From Acerihabitans sp035013185 (GTDB lineage: Bacteria > Pseudomonadota > Gammaproteobacteria > Enterobacterales > Enterobacteriaceae): a stretch of DNA of 64,000 nt. The translations under genes were made by a program, and so were the position numbers. This document shows positions 16,592 through 25,899 of the stretch, piece after piece. Numbering within the stretch: the stretch's first letter is position 1; each line of letters begins with the position of its first letter. Under the pieces are notes generated by a model. The model was not told the DNA's origin and searched no databases. It saw only the letters and a list, made by a program, of their open reading frames with translations. Where the stretch lies: positions 41,648 to 105,647 of the forward strand of contig NZ_JAYGJO010000018.1 of the NCBI RefSeq assembly GCF_035013185.1, in the 5' to 3' direction.

Positions 16592-18058
16592 TTAATCATC
16601 ATCCTGATAACCTTGCTGACGTTTAAATACCACTTCAACTAATGCGCCGCCCAGGGCGCTATCGCCAACAATGATCTCGCCATCGTACTGCTCCAGAATT
16701 TCTGCCGCCACTGACAGCCCCAGTCCTTGTCCGGGACGCAACGTATCCGCCCGTTGTCCACGTTGAAAAATCAGGGTGCGCTTGGACGCAGGAATACCCG
16801 GACCGTCGTCCTCAATAAGCAGATGCAGCTCTTTTTCGCTGGCGCGCGCGCTGACTTCGACAAATTCCAGGCAGTATTTACAGGCGTTATCGAGAATATT
16901 GCCCATGACTTCCATAAAATCGTTTTTTTCGCCAATAAAGGTTAATTCGGGGGAAAGGTCCAATGAAATAGAAACACCTTTGCGTTGGTAGACCTTGTTA
17001 AGCGCTGAACACAGACTGTCGAGTTGTGCGGGAACAGAATGCAGTTCGCGGCTGAGCACATTATGATCGGAATGTACGGTAGCGCGATGCAGGTAATAAC
17101 CAATCTGCTGGGAAATCCGGCTGATTTGTTCGAGCATGATCGGCTCGATTTGTTCGATATTGGTATCCTTGCCGGTACGCAGCGACCTGAGGGTGGTTTG
17201 CAGTACCGCCAGAGGGGTTTTCAGACTATGAGTCAGATCGGCCAGTGTGGAGCGGTATTTTTGGTAGCGCTGACGTTCGTTATTGAGCAGAATATTCAGG
17301 TTACGTACCAGTATCCCCAGTTCGCGAGGCGGATTTTCATCCAGGCGCTCTCTTTCACCCCCTTCCAGCTCCCGTACCTGTTGGACTAAATCCTTGATGG
17401 GCCGCAAGCTCCAGTGTGCCGCCAGCCAAAGCAGCGGCACCACCAGCAGAAGGTTGGCCAACAAGACATAGCTGAACCACTCCCACACTAAATCTGTGCG
17501 CTGTAGCTCGTGGGGAATGGTATCCACCACCACGATGGTCAGTGGTGGCAGACGATCGGTGGCCGGGTAGAGATTGACGGCCACCGAGTGGGTGAGGGCG
17601 CTGCTGTCGCTGCTGTCGAAATCCTTCAACCGACTTTGCGCGCTGGGGTTGTCCCCTAGCACGGCGCTGCTGGTACGGGTATCGGTATCCATTTCGAAGT
17701 AGCCGGTCTTTTGCAGCCACTCCGGTTTTAGCCTGGACTCTAGCGCCGGCACATACCGCTGCCGCCAAAGAATGCGCCCCTGGTCGTCATAAATCAGCAC
17801 CAGAGCGGCAAAATTGATGTCAATGTTGGGGGGAACCGCAATGGTCAGTCGATGGTCCTTCCACTGGGCCAGACTGAAAAAAAGATTGCTCTCGCCACGT
17901 AACAGACGAAATGACGTTTTATCAAAACTGACGCTGTAGCCGATGACTGCCACCATGCCATAGCAGAGGGATAGCGCCAGGACCACGCAGGCGGTAGCCA
18001 GCAGAAATCTGACGCGAAGCGAAAAGGGCTTTTTATGATATAAAAAAGAATAAGCCAT
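16592..18058 (-). CDS. phoQ: Sensor histidine kinase PhoQ
   Basis: Inner-membrane sensor that in enteric bacteria responds to low Mg2+, acid and antimicrobial peptides and phosphorylates PhoP. 488 residues (E. coli 486). Helix 1 about 17-41, periplasmic PAS-like domain 45-190, helix 2 about 196-214, HAMP region after it, phosphoacceptor His277 in LADLTHSLKTPLAVLQ, then N-box DNACKYC and G-boxes DDGPGIP and GQGLGLSVA. The acidic patch that binds Mg2+ in E. coli (EDDDDAE, 148-154) reads DSSDSSA here, keeping two of six acidic residues. The frame is intact, so the kinase is probably made but with altered sensing. It is 5 bases downstream of phoP. Confidence 0.96.
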   Translation of the reverse strand: MAYSFLYHKKPFSLRVRFLLATACVVLALSLCYGMVAVIGYSVSFDKTSFRLLRGESNLFFSLAQWKDHRLTIAVPPNIDINFAALVLIYDDQGRILWRQRYVPALESRLKPEWLQKTGYFEMDTDTRTSSAVLGDNPSAQSRLKDFDSSDSSALTHSVAVNLYPATDRLPPLTIVVVDTIPHELQRTDLVWEWFSYVLLANLLLVVPLLWLAAHWSLRPIKDLVQQVRELEGGERERLDENPPRELGILVRNLNILLNNERQRYQKYRSTLADLTHSLKTPLAVLQTTLRSLRTGKDTNIEQIEPIMLEQISRISQQIGYYLHRATVHSDHNVLSRELHSVPAQLDSLCSALNKVYQRKGVSISLDLSPELTFIGEKNDFMEVMGNILDNACKYCLEFVEVSARASEKELHLLIEDDGPGIPASKRTLIFQRGQRADTLRPGQGLGLSVAAEILEQYDGEIIVGDSALGGALVEVVFKRQQGYQDDD

Positions 18059-18063
18059 AAAAC

Positions 18064-18735
18064 TTAATTAACATCAAAACGATAGCCCTGCCCACGAACC
18101 GTTGTAATCACTTCAGCCGGATAATCGACCTGCATTTTTTTGCGCAAACGCCCCATCAATACATCGATAGTATGGCTCTCACGCAGTTCTGCGTCGGGGT
18201 AGAGTTGCAGCATTAACGAATCTTTGCTGACAACTTTACCGGTATTGCGGATCAACGTCTCGATAATCGTATACTCAAACGCCGTCAGTTTAATATGTTC
18301 ATTGTTGATCATGAGCTCACGCCGCGAGAGGTCAATTTGGAACGGCGGCAGTGTAATGACCTGCGATGCCAACCCGCTGTTACGGCGCATCAGTGCCTGC
18401 ATTCTCGCCACCACTTCTTCAAGATGAAAAGGTTTGGTGACGTAATCGTCTGCGCCGGCTTCCAGCACGGTGACCTTATCCTGCCAGCCCTCGCGTGCCG
18501 TGAGCACCAGAATGGGAATTCTAACCTGGTGGCTCCGCCACCGACGGATCAGGCTTAAGCCGTCTTCGTCGGGTAACCCAAGATCAACAATGGCAATATC
18601 TGCCGGATGCTCATGTAAGAAATAATCAGCCTCTTTGGCGTCGGCGGCGGCATCGACCTGATGACCCATTTCGCGCATTTGTACTGTCAGGTGATGACGA
18701 AGAAGAGAATTATCTTCTATAACCAGAACTCGCAT
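18064..18735 (-). CDS. phoP: Response regulator PhoP
   Basis: OmpR-family regulator partnered with PhoQ, controlling envelope modification, Mg2+ homeostasis and virulence genes in relatives. 223 residues. Receiver domain with acidic pair in VLVIEDN, phosphoacceptor Asp51 (IAIVDLGLPDEDG) and Lys near residue 101 (DDYVTKPFHLEEV). The C-terminal winged helix holds ELMINNEHIKLTAFEYTIIE and RESHTIDVLMGRLRKK. A PhoP box at 18849-18865 suggests autoregulation of the phoPQ operon, as in E. coli and Salmonella. Confidence 0.97.
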   Translation of the reverse strand: MRVLVIEDNSLLRHHLTVQMREMGHQVDAAADAKEADYFLHEHPADIAIVDLGLPDEDGLSLIRRWRSHQVRIPILVLTAREGWQDKVTVLEAGADDYVTKPFHLEEVVARMQALMRRNSGLASQVITLPPFQIDLSRRELMINNEHIKLTAFEYTIIETLIRNTGKVVSKDSLMLQLYPDAELRESHTIDVLMGRLRKKMQVDYPAEVITTVRGQGYRFDVN

Positions 18736-18848
18736 CGCAACTCCTAAGTTAAAGCATCAGTACGAGCCGAAACTACTCGTCCTAGTAAACCTGTAAAAGC
18801 AATCCCCTGCTGATGGGCGTCTTTTGGGAGAGTATCCCAGAGAAAGAC

Positions 18849-18865
18849 TAAACTTATCTTAAACA
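18849..18865 (-). promoter_or_regulatory. PhoP box upstream of phoP
   Basis: On the minus strand the site reads TGTTTA-AGATA-AGTTTA. This matches the PhoP direct repeat (T/G)GTTTA-N5-(T/G)GTTTA except for one flanking base. It lies 114 bases upstream of the phoP ATG, in the gap between purB and phoP, fitting an autoregulated phoPQ promoter. Confidence 0.65.
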
Positions 18866-18912
18866 GAGCTTTAACCGGAGTCGTCTAGGGGAAACCGGTC
18901 GTCAGGTGTTAA

Positions 18913-20283
18913 TTATTTCAGTTCATCCACCATGGTCGTAGCCCGACCAATGTAATTTGCCGGTGTTAAGGTCTTAAGCCGGGTTTTTTCGTCCTCGGGT
19001 AACGGTAAACTGTCGATGAAAGCCTGTATGCCGGCCGCGTCAACGCGTTTACCACGAGTGAGCTCCTTAAGTTTTTCATAAGGTTTTTCAATCCCATAGC
19101 GGCGCATTACGGTCTGGATCGGTTCCGCCAGTACTTCCCAGTTCTGATCCAACTCCGCCAGCAACCGGTCGGCGTTGACTTCAAGTTTACTGACGCCTTT
19201 TAGTGTCGACTGATAGGCAATTAAGGCGTATCCAATGCCAACACCCAAATTACGCAATACGGTAGAATCGGTCAGATCCCGTTGCCAACGGGAAATGGGC
19301 AGTTTTGCCGCCAGATGGCCCATTATAGCGTTAGCCATACCGAGATTGCCTTCTGAATTTTCAAAATCGATCGGATTAACCTTATGGGGCATGGTGGATG
19401 AGCCAATCTCGCCGGCGACGGTGCGCTGTTTGAAATGGTTCAGCGCGATATATCCCCAAACGTCACGGTCAAAATCAATGAGGATAGTATTGAACCGCGC
19501 CATGCAATCAAACAGTTCGGCAATATAATCATGAGGTTCTATTTGTGTAGTATAGGGATTCCAGCGAACACCCAGCGAAGTCACAAACTCTTCGCTGAAC
19601 TGATGCCAATCCACCGCCGGATACGCGACAATGTGGGCATTGTAGTTGCCCACGGCACCGTTAATTTTCCCCATGATCTCTACCTGCGAAAGCTGCAGAT
19701 ATTGACGTTCCATACGGTAGGCTACGTTAGCCATTTCTTTGCCCACCGTGGAAGGCGTGGCGGGTTGGCCGTGGGTACGTGACAGCAATGGAATGTCGCG
19801 GTAAAGCCGGGCCAGTGCCTTGATGCCATCAATGATTTGCCGCCAATAAGGCAGGATCACGTCCTGGCGTGCGGTTTGCAACATCAGCGCATGGGAGAGA
19901 TTGTTAATATCTTCGGATGTGCAGGCGAAGTGGATAAATTCGGAAACTGCATGCAACGTCGGCTGTGTCGCGACTTTTTCCTTAAGGAAATATTCCACCG
20001 CCTTCACGTCATGATTGGTGGTGCGTTCGATGGTTTTAATCCGTGCGGCATCCTGCTCGCTGAAATTGGCGACGATCTCATCGAGGTAACCGTTTGCGTT
20101 GCTATCAAAGGCTGGAACTTCGGTGATCCCTGCGCAAGCAGCCAGTTTTTGCAGCCAGCGCACTTCCACCTGGACGCGGTATTTCAGTAAACCGTATTCA
20201 CTGAAAATTGCGCGCAAGGCGCTGACTTTGTCGCCATAGCGGCCGTCAACAGGGGAAACGGCGGTCAGTGAGGATAATTCCAT
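18913..20283 (-). CDS. purB: Adenylosuccinate lyase PurB
   Basis: Purine biosynthesis enzyme that cleaves SAICAR to AICAR and adenylosuccinate to AMP. 456 residues, the E. coli length. Fumarase/aspartase-superfamily signature GSSTMPHKVNPIDFEN is present, with TERTTNHDVKAVEYFLK and HACTSED-type region (FACTSEDINN), and RTHGQPATP. The start at 20283 gives MELSSLTAVSPVDGRYGDK; the in-frame ATG three codons upstream is not conserved. It is followed upstream by hflD with 24 bases between them, so purB is likely co-transcribed from hflD or mnmA. Confidence 0.96.
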   Translation of the reverse strand: MELSSLTAVSPVDGRYGDKVSALRAIFSEYGLLKYRVQVEVRWLQKLAACAGITEVPAFDSNANGYLDEIVANFSEQDAARIKTIERTTNHDVKAVEYFLKEKVATQPTLHAVSEFIHFACTSEDINNLSHALMLQTARQDVILPYWRQIIDGIKALARLYRDIPLLSRTHGQPATPSTVGKEMANVAYRMERQYLQLSQVEIMGKINGAVGNYNAHIVAYPAVDWHQFSEEFVTSLGVRWNPYTTQIEPHDYIAELFDCMARFNTILIDFDRDVWGYIALNHFKQRTVAGEIGSSTMPHKVNPIDFENSEGNLGMANAIMGHLAAKLPISRWQRDLTDSTVLRNLGVGIGYALIAYQSTLKGVSKLEVNADRLLAELDQNWEVLAEPIQTVMRRYGIEKPYEKLKELTRGKRVDAAGIQAFIDSLPLPEDEKTRLKTLTPANYIGRATTMVDELK

Positions 20284-20307
20284 CAGTTGCAACTCCTGGG
20301 ATAAATT

Positions 20308-20934
20308 TCAACATAGTGCAAGAATGTGCTGTGCTTGCTTCATTAGGCGATTGCGGCCGAACATCAATTGTAAACGGCCCCCGCCCACCTGCTGCCAAAG
20401 CACGGCGGAACGAATACCGGCCAGTAGCGCGGCGCGTACTTTGGCCTGTATCTGGATGTTTTGTAGCATGGACGGATTGCCGGTCACCTGAATGCGCGGG
20501 CCCAAGGGGCTGATGACGTCGACATAAATGGCGGCCATTGCACTAAAAAGGGTGTCGGACATGAGCTCAAAATGGGCCAACTGTCGCTGCAATTGATCTA
20601 CGCGCTTACCCAGTTCATCGAGTGCCGAGGTGCTGGCATTCAGCTTACGTTCCAGGACCATCAGGCTCAGCGTGTAACGGGTCAGTTCGGCTCCGGGACC
20701 TTGGCGCGCGGCATTAAGCATACCCAATAGCCCCTCAAGGCCTAACTTCACGTTGACCGCCTGATTACCGTATACTGCAAGCGTCGAGGGAGGGTTAAGA
20801 TCAAGCACACTGCGTAATGACACCTCAAGCAGCGTATCGTCGCATCCTCCCTTATTCGCCAGTTGCTGAACCAATGCAGCGCTTTGACAAATGCCGGCCA
20901 AAGCCAGCGTAATATCATAATAATTCTTAGCCAA
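20308..20934 (-). CDS. hflD: High-frequency lysogenization protein HflD
   Basis: Peripheral inner-membrane protein that in E. coli modulates lambda CII stability; its native role is unclear. 208 residues (E. coli 213). Conserved AKNYYDITLALAGICQSA starts it, and ELTRYTLSLMVLERKL, AAIYVDVISPLGPRIQVTG and AALLAGIRSAVLWQQVGGG follow. The start is TTG at 20934, which aligns with the E. coli ATG; CAGGAG stands five bases before it. The longer frame up to 21033 adds 33 unconserved residues. It lies between mnmA and purB as in E. coli. Confidence 0.92.
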   Translation of the reverse strand: MAKNYYDITLALAGICQSAALVQQLANKGGCDDTLLEVSLRSVLDLNPPSTLAVYGNQAVNVKLGLEGLLGMLNAARQGPGAELTRYTLSLMVLERKLNASTSALDELGKRVDQLQRQLAHFELMSDTLFSAMAAIYVDVISPLGPRIQVTGNPSMLQNIQIQAKVRAALLAGIRSAVLWQQVGGGRLQLMFGRNRLMKQAQHILALC

Positions 20935-21152
20935 GATGACTCCTGTACACGTCCCTGATATGTCATGAGGCATAACGATACGCCAGCGGCATGCGCGCTC
21001 TTGCCCCTCTCCGGTGTTCATGGACGTCGACATGATAATTGCCGATCATGCCACAAAATGGCGGGTAAACCCAGATCAGGACACCGGCGGTGTGACGTTA
21101 GGTGGCGTGATGCATTGTCCGGTGGTCGCCAAGGCGTTCCGCCGGGGTTACG

Positions 21153-22262
21153 TTACCCCACTAACGGCAGGCGGGTTTCAATCACGCCGCCGCCCAGGCA
21201 GAGTTCATCACGGTAAAATACTGCCGATTGACCAGGCGTTACTGCGGCGACCGGCTGATCGAACAGTACCCTGATGGTGCCAGCCTCCATGGGCTCAACC
21301 AGGCAGGGAATGTCCCCTTGGCGATAACGGGTTTTTACCACACAGCGCAGCGGAGCATCCAAGGGCAGGCGATCCACCCAGTTTAGCTGCCCGGCAATCA
21401 GCCCCACCGACATCAGGCGCGGATGTTCATGACCTTGAGCGACGACCAGCACGTTGTCGGCAACCAATTTGTCCACCACGTACCAAGGCTCTTCGCTACC
21501 TTCTTTTGTGCCGCCGATGCCAAGTCCCTTACGTTGTCCCAGAGTATGGTACATCAATCCTTGATGCTCGCCGACAGGTTGGCCGTCGACGGTGACAATC
21601 GGGCCGGGTTGCGCGGGCAGATAGCGGCTCAGGAACTCATTAAACCGGCGCTCACCGATAAAACAGATGCCGGTAGAGTCTTTTTTGGCGGCGGTCACCA
21701 ACCCCAGTTCGGCGGCAATGCGACGCACTTCCGGCTTGGCCAGTTCACCCACCGGGAACAGACAACGGGCTAATTGCTCATGGCCAAGGGTATATAAGAA
21801 ATAGCTCTGGTCCTTGTTATCATCCAGTCCACGTAGCAGACGGCTCTTGCCCATCAGATCTTGCCTGCGCACATAATGGCCAGTGGCGATAAAGTCGGCG
21901 CCAAGATCCTCGGCGGCGAACTCAAGGAACGCTTTGAACTTAATTTCTTTATTGCACAGCACGTCAGGATTGGGCGTGCGGCCGGCTTTATATTCCGCCA
22001 GAAACAGTTCAAACACATTGTCCCAATATTCGGCGGCGAAATTCACTGTATGCAGTGGAATGGCCAGTTTATCGCAAACGGCTTGGGCATCGGCTAAATC
22101 ACTGGCTGCGGTGCAATACTCCTCATTGTCGTCCTCCTCCCAATTTTTCATAAACAGCCCCTCCACCTGATAGCCCTGACACTGCAGCAAATAGGCAGAA
22201 ACGGAGGAATCGACGCCGCCGGACATACCGACGATCACTTTACATTGACTGTTTTCTGACAT
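21153..22262 (-). CDS. mnmA: tRNA 2-thiouridylase MnmA
   Basis: Cytoplasmic enzyme that puts the 2-thio group on U34 of tRNA for Lys, Glu and Gln. Sulfur arrives through the TusA-E relay. 369 residues (E. coli 368). PP-loop GMSGGVDSS near residue 13, catalytic Cys in NPDVLCNKEIKF, the persulfide Cys in DSTGICFIGER, and the C-terminal barrel ending GGGVIETRLP are visible. The start at 22262 (MSENSQCKVIVGMSGG) is preceded by GAGAAC; a longer in-frame start adds ten unconserved residues. About 220 bases separate it from hflD. Confidence 0.96.
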   Translation of the reverse strand: MSENSQCKVIVGMSGGVDSSVSAYLLQCQGYQVEGLFMKNWEEDDNEEYCTAASDLADAQAVCDKLAIPLHTVNFAAEYWDNVFELFLAEYKAGRTPNPDVLCNKEIKFKAFLEFAAEDLGADFIATGHYVRRQDLMGKSRLLRGLDDNKDQSYFLYTLGHEQLARCLFPVGELAKPEVRRIAAELGLVTAAKKDSTGICFIGERRFNEFLSRYLPAQPGPIVTVDGQPVGEHQGLMYHTLGQRKGLGIGGTKEGSEEPWYVVDKLVADNVLVVAQGHEHPRLMSVGLIAGQLNWVDRLPLDAPLRCVVKTRYRQGDIPCLVEPMEAGTIRVLFDQPVAAVTPGQSAVFYRDELCLGGGVIETRLPLVG

Positions 22263-22373
22263 GGGGGTTCTCACCAACGGGGTAATACACAATATGATAT
22301 AAGGCGGCGGATTTTACCACGATCGACCCCAGCCGCGCCACCGCCCCATGGCAGTGGCAAGCGCGGTTCCGTG

Positions 22374-22820
22374 CTAAAACGGGCACTGAAAGGCATTAAT
22401 GACCTCAAGGGGATAGCGTTGACCCTGCTGGTAGCAGAGTATGCTCTGCGTTACCAACGGTGAGCGCAGTTGATCCGATGCCAAAATGTCATTCGCCGTA
22501 AGCCAGAGGCAGCGATCAATATCGTCGTCCTGGGGAATGGCGGTGATACGGGCGGGCAAATCGATAACAAATAAAAAACGTAGAAACGGCGTTTTGTCAG
22601 GCGCAACCCATTGATGTACACGCAGTAGGGCTTGGGGTTGTGCGTGAATGCCGGTCTCTTCCCACAGTTCACGTTGCGCGGCCTGGATAACCGTTTCATC
22701 TGCTTCCAGATGACCCGCCGGCTGGTTCCAACGTGGATTACCGTGAATAGTTTCTTCGACGATAAGAAAATGGTTTTCCGCCTGGACAACACAGGCGACG
22801 GTAACATGCGGCTTAAACAT
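22374..22820 (-). CDS. nudJ: Nudix phosphatase NudJ
   Basis: Nucleoside di/triphosphatase that in E. coli also hydrolyses thiamin-pyrimidine pyrophosphate. 148 residues (E. coli 153). The Nudix box G-x5-E-x7-REUxEExGU is complete: GHLEADETVIQAAQRELWEE then TGI, near residues 36-58. It begins MFKPHVTVACVVQAE, as in the E. coli protein. It stands between rluE and mnmA, keeping the E. coli order, and is probably in one transcript with mnmA and hflD. Confidence 0.93.
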   Translation of the reverse strand: MFKPHVTVACVVQAENHFLIVEETIHGNPRWNQPAGHLEADETVIQAAQRELWEETGIHAQPQALLRVHQWVAPDKTPFLRFLFVIDLPARITAIPQDDDIDRCLWLTANDILASDQLRSPLVTQSILCYQQGQRYPLEVINAFQCPF

Positions 22821-22879
22821 GCGCGCTCCTTAACGCTAAACAATGCGGTAGATACCCGGCGGCGGGTATCAGTTCTCGC

Positions 22880-23521
22880 TTAAATCTGGACTTCGCGCCA
22901 CTCTCCCGGTGCGAGATCCTCTAACGTGTGCTCCGCCATTTGGTAACGAATCAATCGTAGCGTCGGGTGGCCAATGTGTGCGGTCATACGCCTGACCTGA
23001 CGATTCCTGCCTTCATAAAGCGTAATTTTTAGCCAACAGGTAGGGATGGATTTGCGTTCCCTGATTGGCGGAATGCGCTCCCAAAGCCAGCGGGGTTCCT
23101 TAACCCGTTGGGCACCGGCGGGTAACGTCGGACCGTCGTTTAAGGTGATGCCGGTGCGTAATGATTTCAACGCGACGTCCGTCGGTTCACCTTCCACCTG
23201 TACATAATAGATTTTAGCGGTTTTTTCGCCGGGTTGCGTTAAGCGGGTCTTTAATTTGGCGTCGTTGGTCAGGATAATCAGTCCTTCACTATCCCGGTCA
23301 AGCCGCCCGGCGGCATAAATATCCGGAATGGGGATATAGTGCTTGAGCGTTAAGCGGCCAGCATCGTCGGTAAACTGCGGCAATACATCGTACGGCTTGT
23401 TGAAAAGAATGACCCGACGCGGTCCCCGCATGGGAGCAGGTGGGCGGCGAGGGCTAAAGCGTGCAAGGCTGAGATTTTTAATAAGAGACTCGTCAAGGTA
23501 GATGCTACTGTTATCATTCAT
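22880..23521 (-). CDS. rluE: 23S rRNA pseudouridine synthase RluE
   Basis: RsuA/RluB-family enzyme that makes pseudouridine 2457 of 23S rRNA. 213 residues (E. coli 217). Catalytic Asp lies in AAGRLDRDSEGLIILT; VILFNKPYDVLPQFTDD, PTLPAGAQRVKEP and LYEGRNRQVRRMTAHIG are typical. The family's S4 domain is absent, as in E. coli RluE. The start chosen is 23521 (MNDNSSIYLDES); an ATG five codons earlier at 23536 is an alternative. In E. coli icd lies divergently next door; here icd is not present, so conserved synteny breaks at this point. Confidence 0.93.
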   Translation of the reverse strand: MNDNSSIYLDESLIKNLSLARFSPRRPPAPMRGPRRVILFNKPYDVLPQFTDDAGRLTLKHYIPIPDIYAAGRLDRDSEGLIILTNDAKLKTRLTQPGEKTAKIYYVQVEGEPTDVALKSLRTGITLNDGPTLPAGAQRVKEPRWLWERIPPIRERKSIPTCWLKITLYEGRNRQVRRMTAHIGHPTLRLIRYQMAEHTLEDLAPGEWREVQI

Positions 23522-23988
23522 AACATTATACAGCAAGTCAGGGAATGTCGGGCCAGGATTTTTAGCGCCAGTGACGCAGCAATAGCATGGTAGTCATTTT
23601 TTCTGCTGATTTTTTTTGGTGCTGCGCTGGGCAACACCCACGAGGGTACATATCGGTTAATATAGGTAATGTTTCTTGGATTTATGTATAGAAAAATAAG
23701 CCAAAACGAGTAAGCAGTGTCTATTTATTATGATTATTGTAATCGCGTTGATGATGGAATTAATCAGCGGTTTTTAACCAAGAAATAATCTAATTACATT
23801 CAAGCGATTAGGCTGTCAAAAAAAAGAAAACCTGTGTATTTTGTCTGCGTTGTTATTTATGATGTATCTAGCCCGGCGATGAAAGTAAAACAAAGTTACA
23901 ATGGTAGCGTGGTGAATGTTTTTATTTTGATATACTGTTTTAAACATATCAACCAGCAAAACATATTAATCCACAAGAGGAATGCAAT
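23522..23988 (+). other. Intergenic region upstream of the DUF1471 gene
   Basis: About 467 AT-rich bases with no gene. An inverted repeat TTGATAT (23927-23933) / ATATCAA (23946-23952) lies 37 bases before the downstream ATG and includes a possible -10 (TATACT). AAGAGGA before 23989 is that gene's ribosome site. In E. coli this is where the icd promoter would be. Confidence 0.5.
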
Positions 23989-24261
23989 ATGAAGATAATA
24001 CCTTATATAGTAGCGTCGGTAATCGCAGGTGTTTCATTTAGTAGCCTGGCAGCATCTCGGGAAATTGATCAACAGCAAGCGTTGGCGCATCAAAGCATCG
24101 GCGTAGTGTCGGTTTACGATATTTCAGGGCCATTAGACCATGCGGACCATGTGTTAGAGAAAAAAGCGAATGCAGATCATGCCCCGTACTATCGAGTCAT
24201 TGGGCTTAGCAGTTCGGGTGATTCTGGTAATTATTCCGGTGAGGCGCAGCTTTATCGATGA
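23989..24261 (+). CDS. DUF1471 (YdgH/BhsA/McbA-like) periplasmic peptide
   Basis: 90 residues with a signal peptide (MKIIPYIVASVIAGVSFSSLAA, cleaved around residue 21-22). The mature DUF1471 domain shows the usual start IGVVSVYDISGPLDHAD, a middle KKANADHAPYYRVIGLSSSG and the ending GEAQLYR. Members are small secreted proteins linked to stress, biofilm or surface behaviour in enteric bacteria; this copy's role is not known. AAGAGGA sets the ATG. It stands alone on the plus strand, facing a minus-strand MscS gene. Confidence 0.85.
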   Translation: MKIIPYIVASVIAGVSFSSLAASREIDQQQALAHQSIGVVSVYDISGPLDHADHVLEKKANADHAPYYRVIGLSSSGDSGNYSGEAQLYR

Positions 24262-24377
24262 TGACCAAGGATATATCACCGAAGCGGGGGTAAACGGTAA
24301 CCCGCAATCCCCCCTATCCGGGTGCCATTTATCCGTGTTGTGGCACTCGGTTTTCGTTAAAAATTCAGGCGTTAATC

Positions 24378-25502
24378 TTATCCCTGCGCCTCATGCCCTT
24401 GGGCTTTTAATCCTGATTCGAGAATTTTAAGCTGCGGGAATTCCTTTTCGGTAAAAAGAATGTTTTGAGTAGGAATTGCCAGTTTGATATCCATTTTTTC
24501 CAGTTCTTCCATCAACCTGATATTTATCTCCTGCTGAATATCCATATATTGATTATAATCAGCGCTGGCGACGATATGCACCACTTCAAAAGTGAGGCGA
24601 TAATTATCGAAAGACAAAAAATGTGCCCGGTCAAAACTGGTTTCTTTTACTTCCTCGATGATGCTTTTGAGCATTGGACCTACGTTGCGCAGTTTCTCCG
24701 GTGGCGTTGAATAGGCCAGGCCAAAGGTAAATACAATCCGGCGGGTCTGCATACGCTTATAGTTATGAATGGTTTGCTGGAGCAAAATAGCATTAGCACA
24801 CACAATCTGCTCACCGCTCAGGCTACGGATACGGGTGGTCTTTAAACCGATATGCTCAATGGTGCCGGCAATGTCGTTAAATACCACAAAATCGCCAATG
24901 ACAAAGGGTTTATCAAAACCAATCGCCAGTGAGGCGAACACATCGCTAAGCACAGTTTGTATTGCTAAGGCGATGGCGATACCACCGACGCCGAGACTGG
25001 CCACCAATGCGGTGATATTGACCCCGATATTGCCAAGTATCGACAGTAACATCAGTGCCCATATCAGCAACCGTATCATGACACCGAGAATGACCATGGT
25101 AACGGTATTACGCACGGCTCCCGGTTGGTTGATCATATGATGTGACCAGATATTCAGGGCGCTATCCAGCCAAAGGGCAATTTGTATTGCAAAGAGCAGA
25201 AACCAACCGTGATCAATTGCGCTTTGCCAAGAAATGGACAACTCAATGAAATGTAGGCTAACAAGAAATGCGGTGAAAAAAATCAATATCCTTTTGGTAT
25301 TATCCAGCATTCCCACTGCCATTTTATACAGGGCACTGTGTTTTCCCGCGCTCCAGTTTTTGAGCCGTTGCCCCGTGAACATAATGACTTTGGTGATGAC
25401 CAAATATAATATGATGGTGGTTGCGAAAATGATGGCAATATTTAGCCAAAAATCGCCGGAGGTGATAAGCCGGAAAAGGTCTAAATTCCTTAGCGTCTCC
25501 AT
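24378..25502 (-). CDS. MscS-family mechanosensitive ion channel
   Basis: 374-residue inner-membrane channel that would open under membrane tension and release solutes. Hydrophobic helices lie at about 17-40, 70-90, 96-113 and 130-152. The pore-lining TM3 is ITALVASLGVGGIAIALAIQ (about 162-181) followed by DVFASLAIGFDKPFVIGD, the strongest MscS signature. The cytoplasmic beta domain contains TIEHIGLKTTRIRSLSGEQI and the tail contains a mixed alpha/beta domain. It is longer than E. coli MscS (286) and nearer YnaI in size; a specific orthologue was not assigned. The C-terminus ends in HEAQG. Confidence 0.88.
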   Translation of the reverse strand: METLRNLDLFRLITSGDFWLNIAIIFATTIILYLVITKVIMFTGQRLKNWSAGKHSALYKMAVGMLDNTKRILIFFTAFLVSLHFIELSISWQSAIDHGWFLLFAIQIALWLDSALNIWSHHMINQPGAVRNTVTMVILGVMIRLLIWALMLLSILGNIGVNITALVASLGVGGIAIALAIQTVLSDVFASLAIGFDKPFVIGDFVVFNDIAGTIEHIGLKTTRIRSLSGEQIVCANAILLQQTIHNYKRMQTRRIVFTFGLAYSTPPEKLRNVGPMLKSIIEEVKETSFDRAHFLSFDNYRLTFEVVHIVASADYNQYMDIQQEINIRLMEELEKMDIKLAIPTQNILFTEKEFPQLKILESGLKAQGHEAQG

Positions 25503-25603
25503 TCAGTGACTCCCAAGTATGATGTGCAAATATGAGGAATATAATTATTTATATTGCTAGTAAAGGTGGCACAGAATTCCCGAGGCGGCAACTTTACCGC
25601 TAA

Positions 25604-25762
25604 ACGGTCTTCTTTCCTGTTGTCGATGCTTTTTCTGCTCTGTGGATGAGAGGGACAACGGCGATTACGCTTGGCGACCAACATGTGATTCCGTTGGCGA
25701 CGAAGGACGACCATGGCGTTGAGAAGGGCACGCGATTCGTCAGGCAGTGCACGGATATTACG
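25604..25762 (-). pseudogene. IS110-family transposase fragment
   Basis: The minus strand reads RNIRALPDESRALLNAMVVL, RRQRNHMLVAKRNRRCPSHP, then QSRKSIDN. This fits the IS110 pattern PLPDE...L..L...RRQL..M...EKNRL......S I. The start and the catalytic DEDD and Ser parts are missing. It lies 138 bases downstream of the nickel/cobalt exporter gene, suggesting an old insertion at the edge of an acquired segment. Confidence 0.55.
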
Positions 25763-25899
25763 GTTGGCGTGTCCGGTTGAAAACCAAGAAGTCGAACCGA
25801 GAACGTCAGAAACAGCCTGAAATAGCGCTAATATGACGTGATTTCGGCGTTCGCCTGACGCCAAGTTGATGCATAGTTTAACCTTACCTCGCGTGATGG

